From assembly GCA_002791255.1 (NCBI GenBank), contig PFWS01000050.1:1-7243 (forward strand): 7,243 bases of DNA. Direction: 5' to 3'. The notes under the pieces were generated by a model that saw nothing but the letters and a program-made list of their open reading frames with translations, made no database searches and was not told the origin of the DNA. Both the position numbers and the translations under genes were made by a program. Origin of the DNA: Candidatus Uhrbacteria bacterium CG_4_9_14_3_um_filter_36_7 (GTDB taxonomy: Bacteria > Patescibacteriota > Patescibacteriia > UBA9934 > GWF2-40-263). This document shows, piece after piece, positions 6,461 to 7,243 of this stretch; the stretch's first letter is position 1; the number at the start of each line of letters is the position of its first letter.

Positions 6461-7243
6461 ATGGGATTTTTTGATAAAATAAAACATATGATTCTTTTTA
6501 TGGGATGGAAAAAACATTTTTTACCTATTTTTACAGCCATTTTCAGTGCTGTTTTTTTATCTTTTATTTTTTTATCAGCAACCAATGTTTTTGCAGCACC
6601 TAAAAAAGGCTATGAAGCTATGCAAGTGGTTGGTGGGGGAAAAATAACCATGAGTCCAGCAGAGGAAAAAACGATCATGATCGGTTTTCAAAATATTGGA
6701 GAACACGTTTGGGAGAAAAATGGAAAAGCTTTTGTTTCTATTTATACCTATGATCCAAAATATCGAACAAGTATTTTTCAATCATCTTCTTGGATCAGCC
6801 AGGATCAGCCAGTTAAAATTCAAGAAGAAGTAGTTAAGGTCGGGGAGGTTGGACACATTCTTCTTTCACTTAAAGCTCCAACAACCCCAGGAACTTATAA
6901 AGAAACTTTTGCTTTAGCAGCGGAAGATATTGCTTGGATTCCTGGAGGGTTATTTACGTTAATTATAGATGTATCTCAAACAACGTCCTTACCCAAAAAA
7001 ACAGAACAAACAAATCTCCATGATACAAACGTTCAAAAATCTACAGATCAAATAAGAGAAGGGTACCAAGCAAGCCTTCTTTTAAAAAGTCAAAAAAAGG
7101 TGGTTACCAAAGGCGGAGAAATTATTTCCTTTACTATTGGAATGAAAAATTCAGGTACAAAGGCGTGGAATAAATGGGCAGTTCAATTACCTCAAATTGG
7201 TGTGGCATCAATAAGTACAGATTATTATGTTTCCTCTTGGGCA
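6461..7243 (+). CDS. Secreted protein with NBR1-like (FW) Ig domains, 3' end outside window
   Basis: The frame is open from at least 6422 to the window end; from the ATG at 6461 it gives 261 residues. Other in-frame ATGs lie at 6422, 6488 and 6500. None has a good SD (GAGAG lies 2 bases before 6461), and the one at 6500 gives the most compact signal peptide (MGWKKH, a hydrophobic core, then VFA|A). In 6461 numbering, signal peptidase I would cut after Ala45 or Ala46. Residues ~54-171 form one Ig-like domain of the NBR1/FW type: GFQNIGEHVWEKNG (75-88), then APTTPGTYKETFAL (139-152) and FTLIIDV (165-171). A polar Thr/Gln/Lys linker (172-200) follows, then a second similar domain opening with FTIGMKNSGTKAWNKW (224-239), cut off. 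Such domains are non-catalytic spacers or binding modules that often precede cell-wall hydrolase, peptidase or anchor domains in exported proteins; what follows here is unseen. It is divergent from the flippase and probably acts at the cell surface. Confidence 0.82.
   Translation, partial: MGFFDKIKHMILFMGWKKHFLPIFTAIFSAVFLSFIFLSATNVFAAPKKGYEAMQVVGGGKITMSPAEEKTIMIGFQNIGEHVWEKNGKAFVSIYTYDPKYRTSIFQSSSWISQDQPVKIQEEVVKVGEVGHILLSLKAPTTPGTYKETFALAAEDIAWIPGGLFTLIIDVSQTTSLPKKTEQTNLHDTNVQKSTDQIREGYQASLLLKSQKKVVTKGGEIISFTIGMKNSGTKAWNKWAVQLPQIGVASISTDYYVSSWA

Noticed and set aside
5761..6781. Short frames at 5761-5946, 6224-6409 and 6575-6781
   Set aside because: Shadow frames of the flippase and the secreted Ig-domain gene; Lys/Asn- or Phe/Cys-rich low-quality translations.

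Overview
The window is AT-rich bacterial DNA with a standard genetic code (the 99-aa gene at 3337-3636 ends in TGA, the other complete genes in TAA). Everything from 1 to 6399 that I can support as a gene lies on the minus strand; one truncated gene near the right end lies on the plus strand. Most genes lack a clear Shine-Dalgarno (SD) sequence. That, the low GC content and a secreted protein with NBR1-like Ig domains suggest a Patescibacteria/CPR-type genome, but this is an inference from style and no marker gene settles it.

Left third (1-2927): a two-gene restriction-modification module. The upstream gene encodes one polypeptide that carries both an HsdR_N-like PD-(D/E)XK nuclease domain and an N6-adenine methyltransferase. 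One base after its stop comes an HsdS-type specificity subunit, cut off by the window edge. No translocase/helicase domain is visible. The layout resembles BcgI-type (type IIB) enzymes more than classical type I systems. The module sits directly downstream of the 3' end of a tRNA-Ser(CGA) gene, a position typical of integrated islands.

Middle (2979-3681): two small inverted repeats between the R-M gene and the tRNA, then tRNA-Ser with encoded CCA. Next come a striking pair of 36-bp arms built from 9-bp units in inverted orientation, a strong hairpin terminator, and an unrecognised 99-aa gene. That gene has the only textbook SD in the window and a visibly higher GC content.

Right half (3682-6399): a tight pair encoding a Wzy/WaaL-type O-antigen polymerase or ligase and a Wzx-type flippase, read flippase first and separated by 3 bases. 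They would export and polymerise or attach a lipid-linked glycan. A short divergent promoter region at about 6400-6460 holds overlapping -10-like elements for both strands. From it a secreted protein with NBR1-like Ig domains runs rightward off the window. The flippase, polymerase/ligase and secreted protein together read as a cell-surface locus; the R-M module reads as a defence insertion beside the tRNA.
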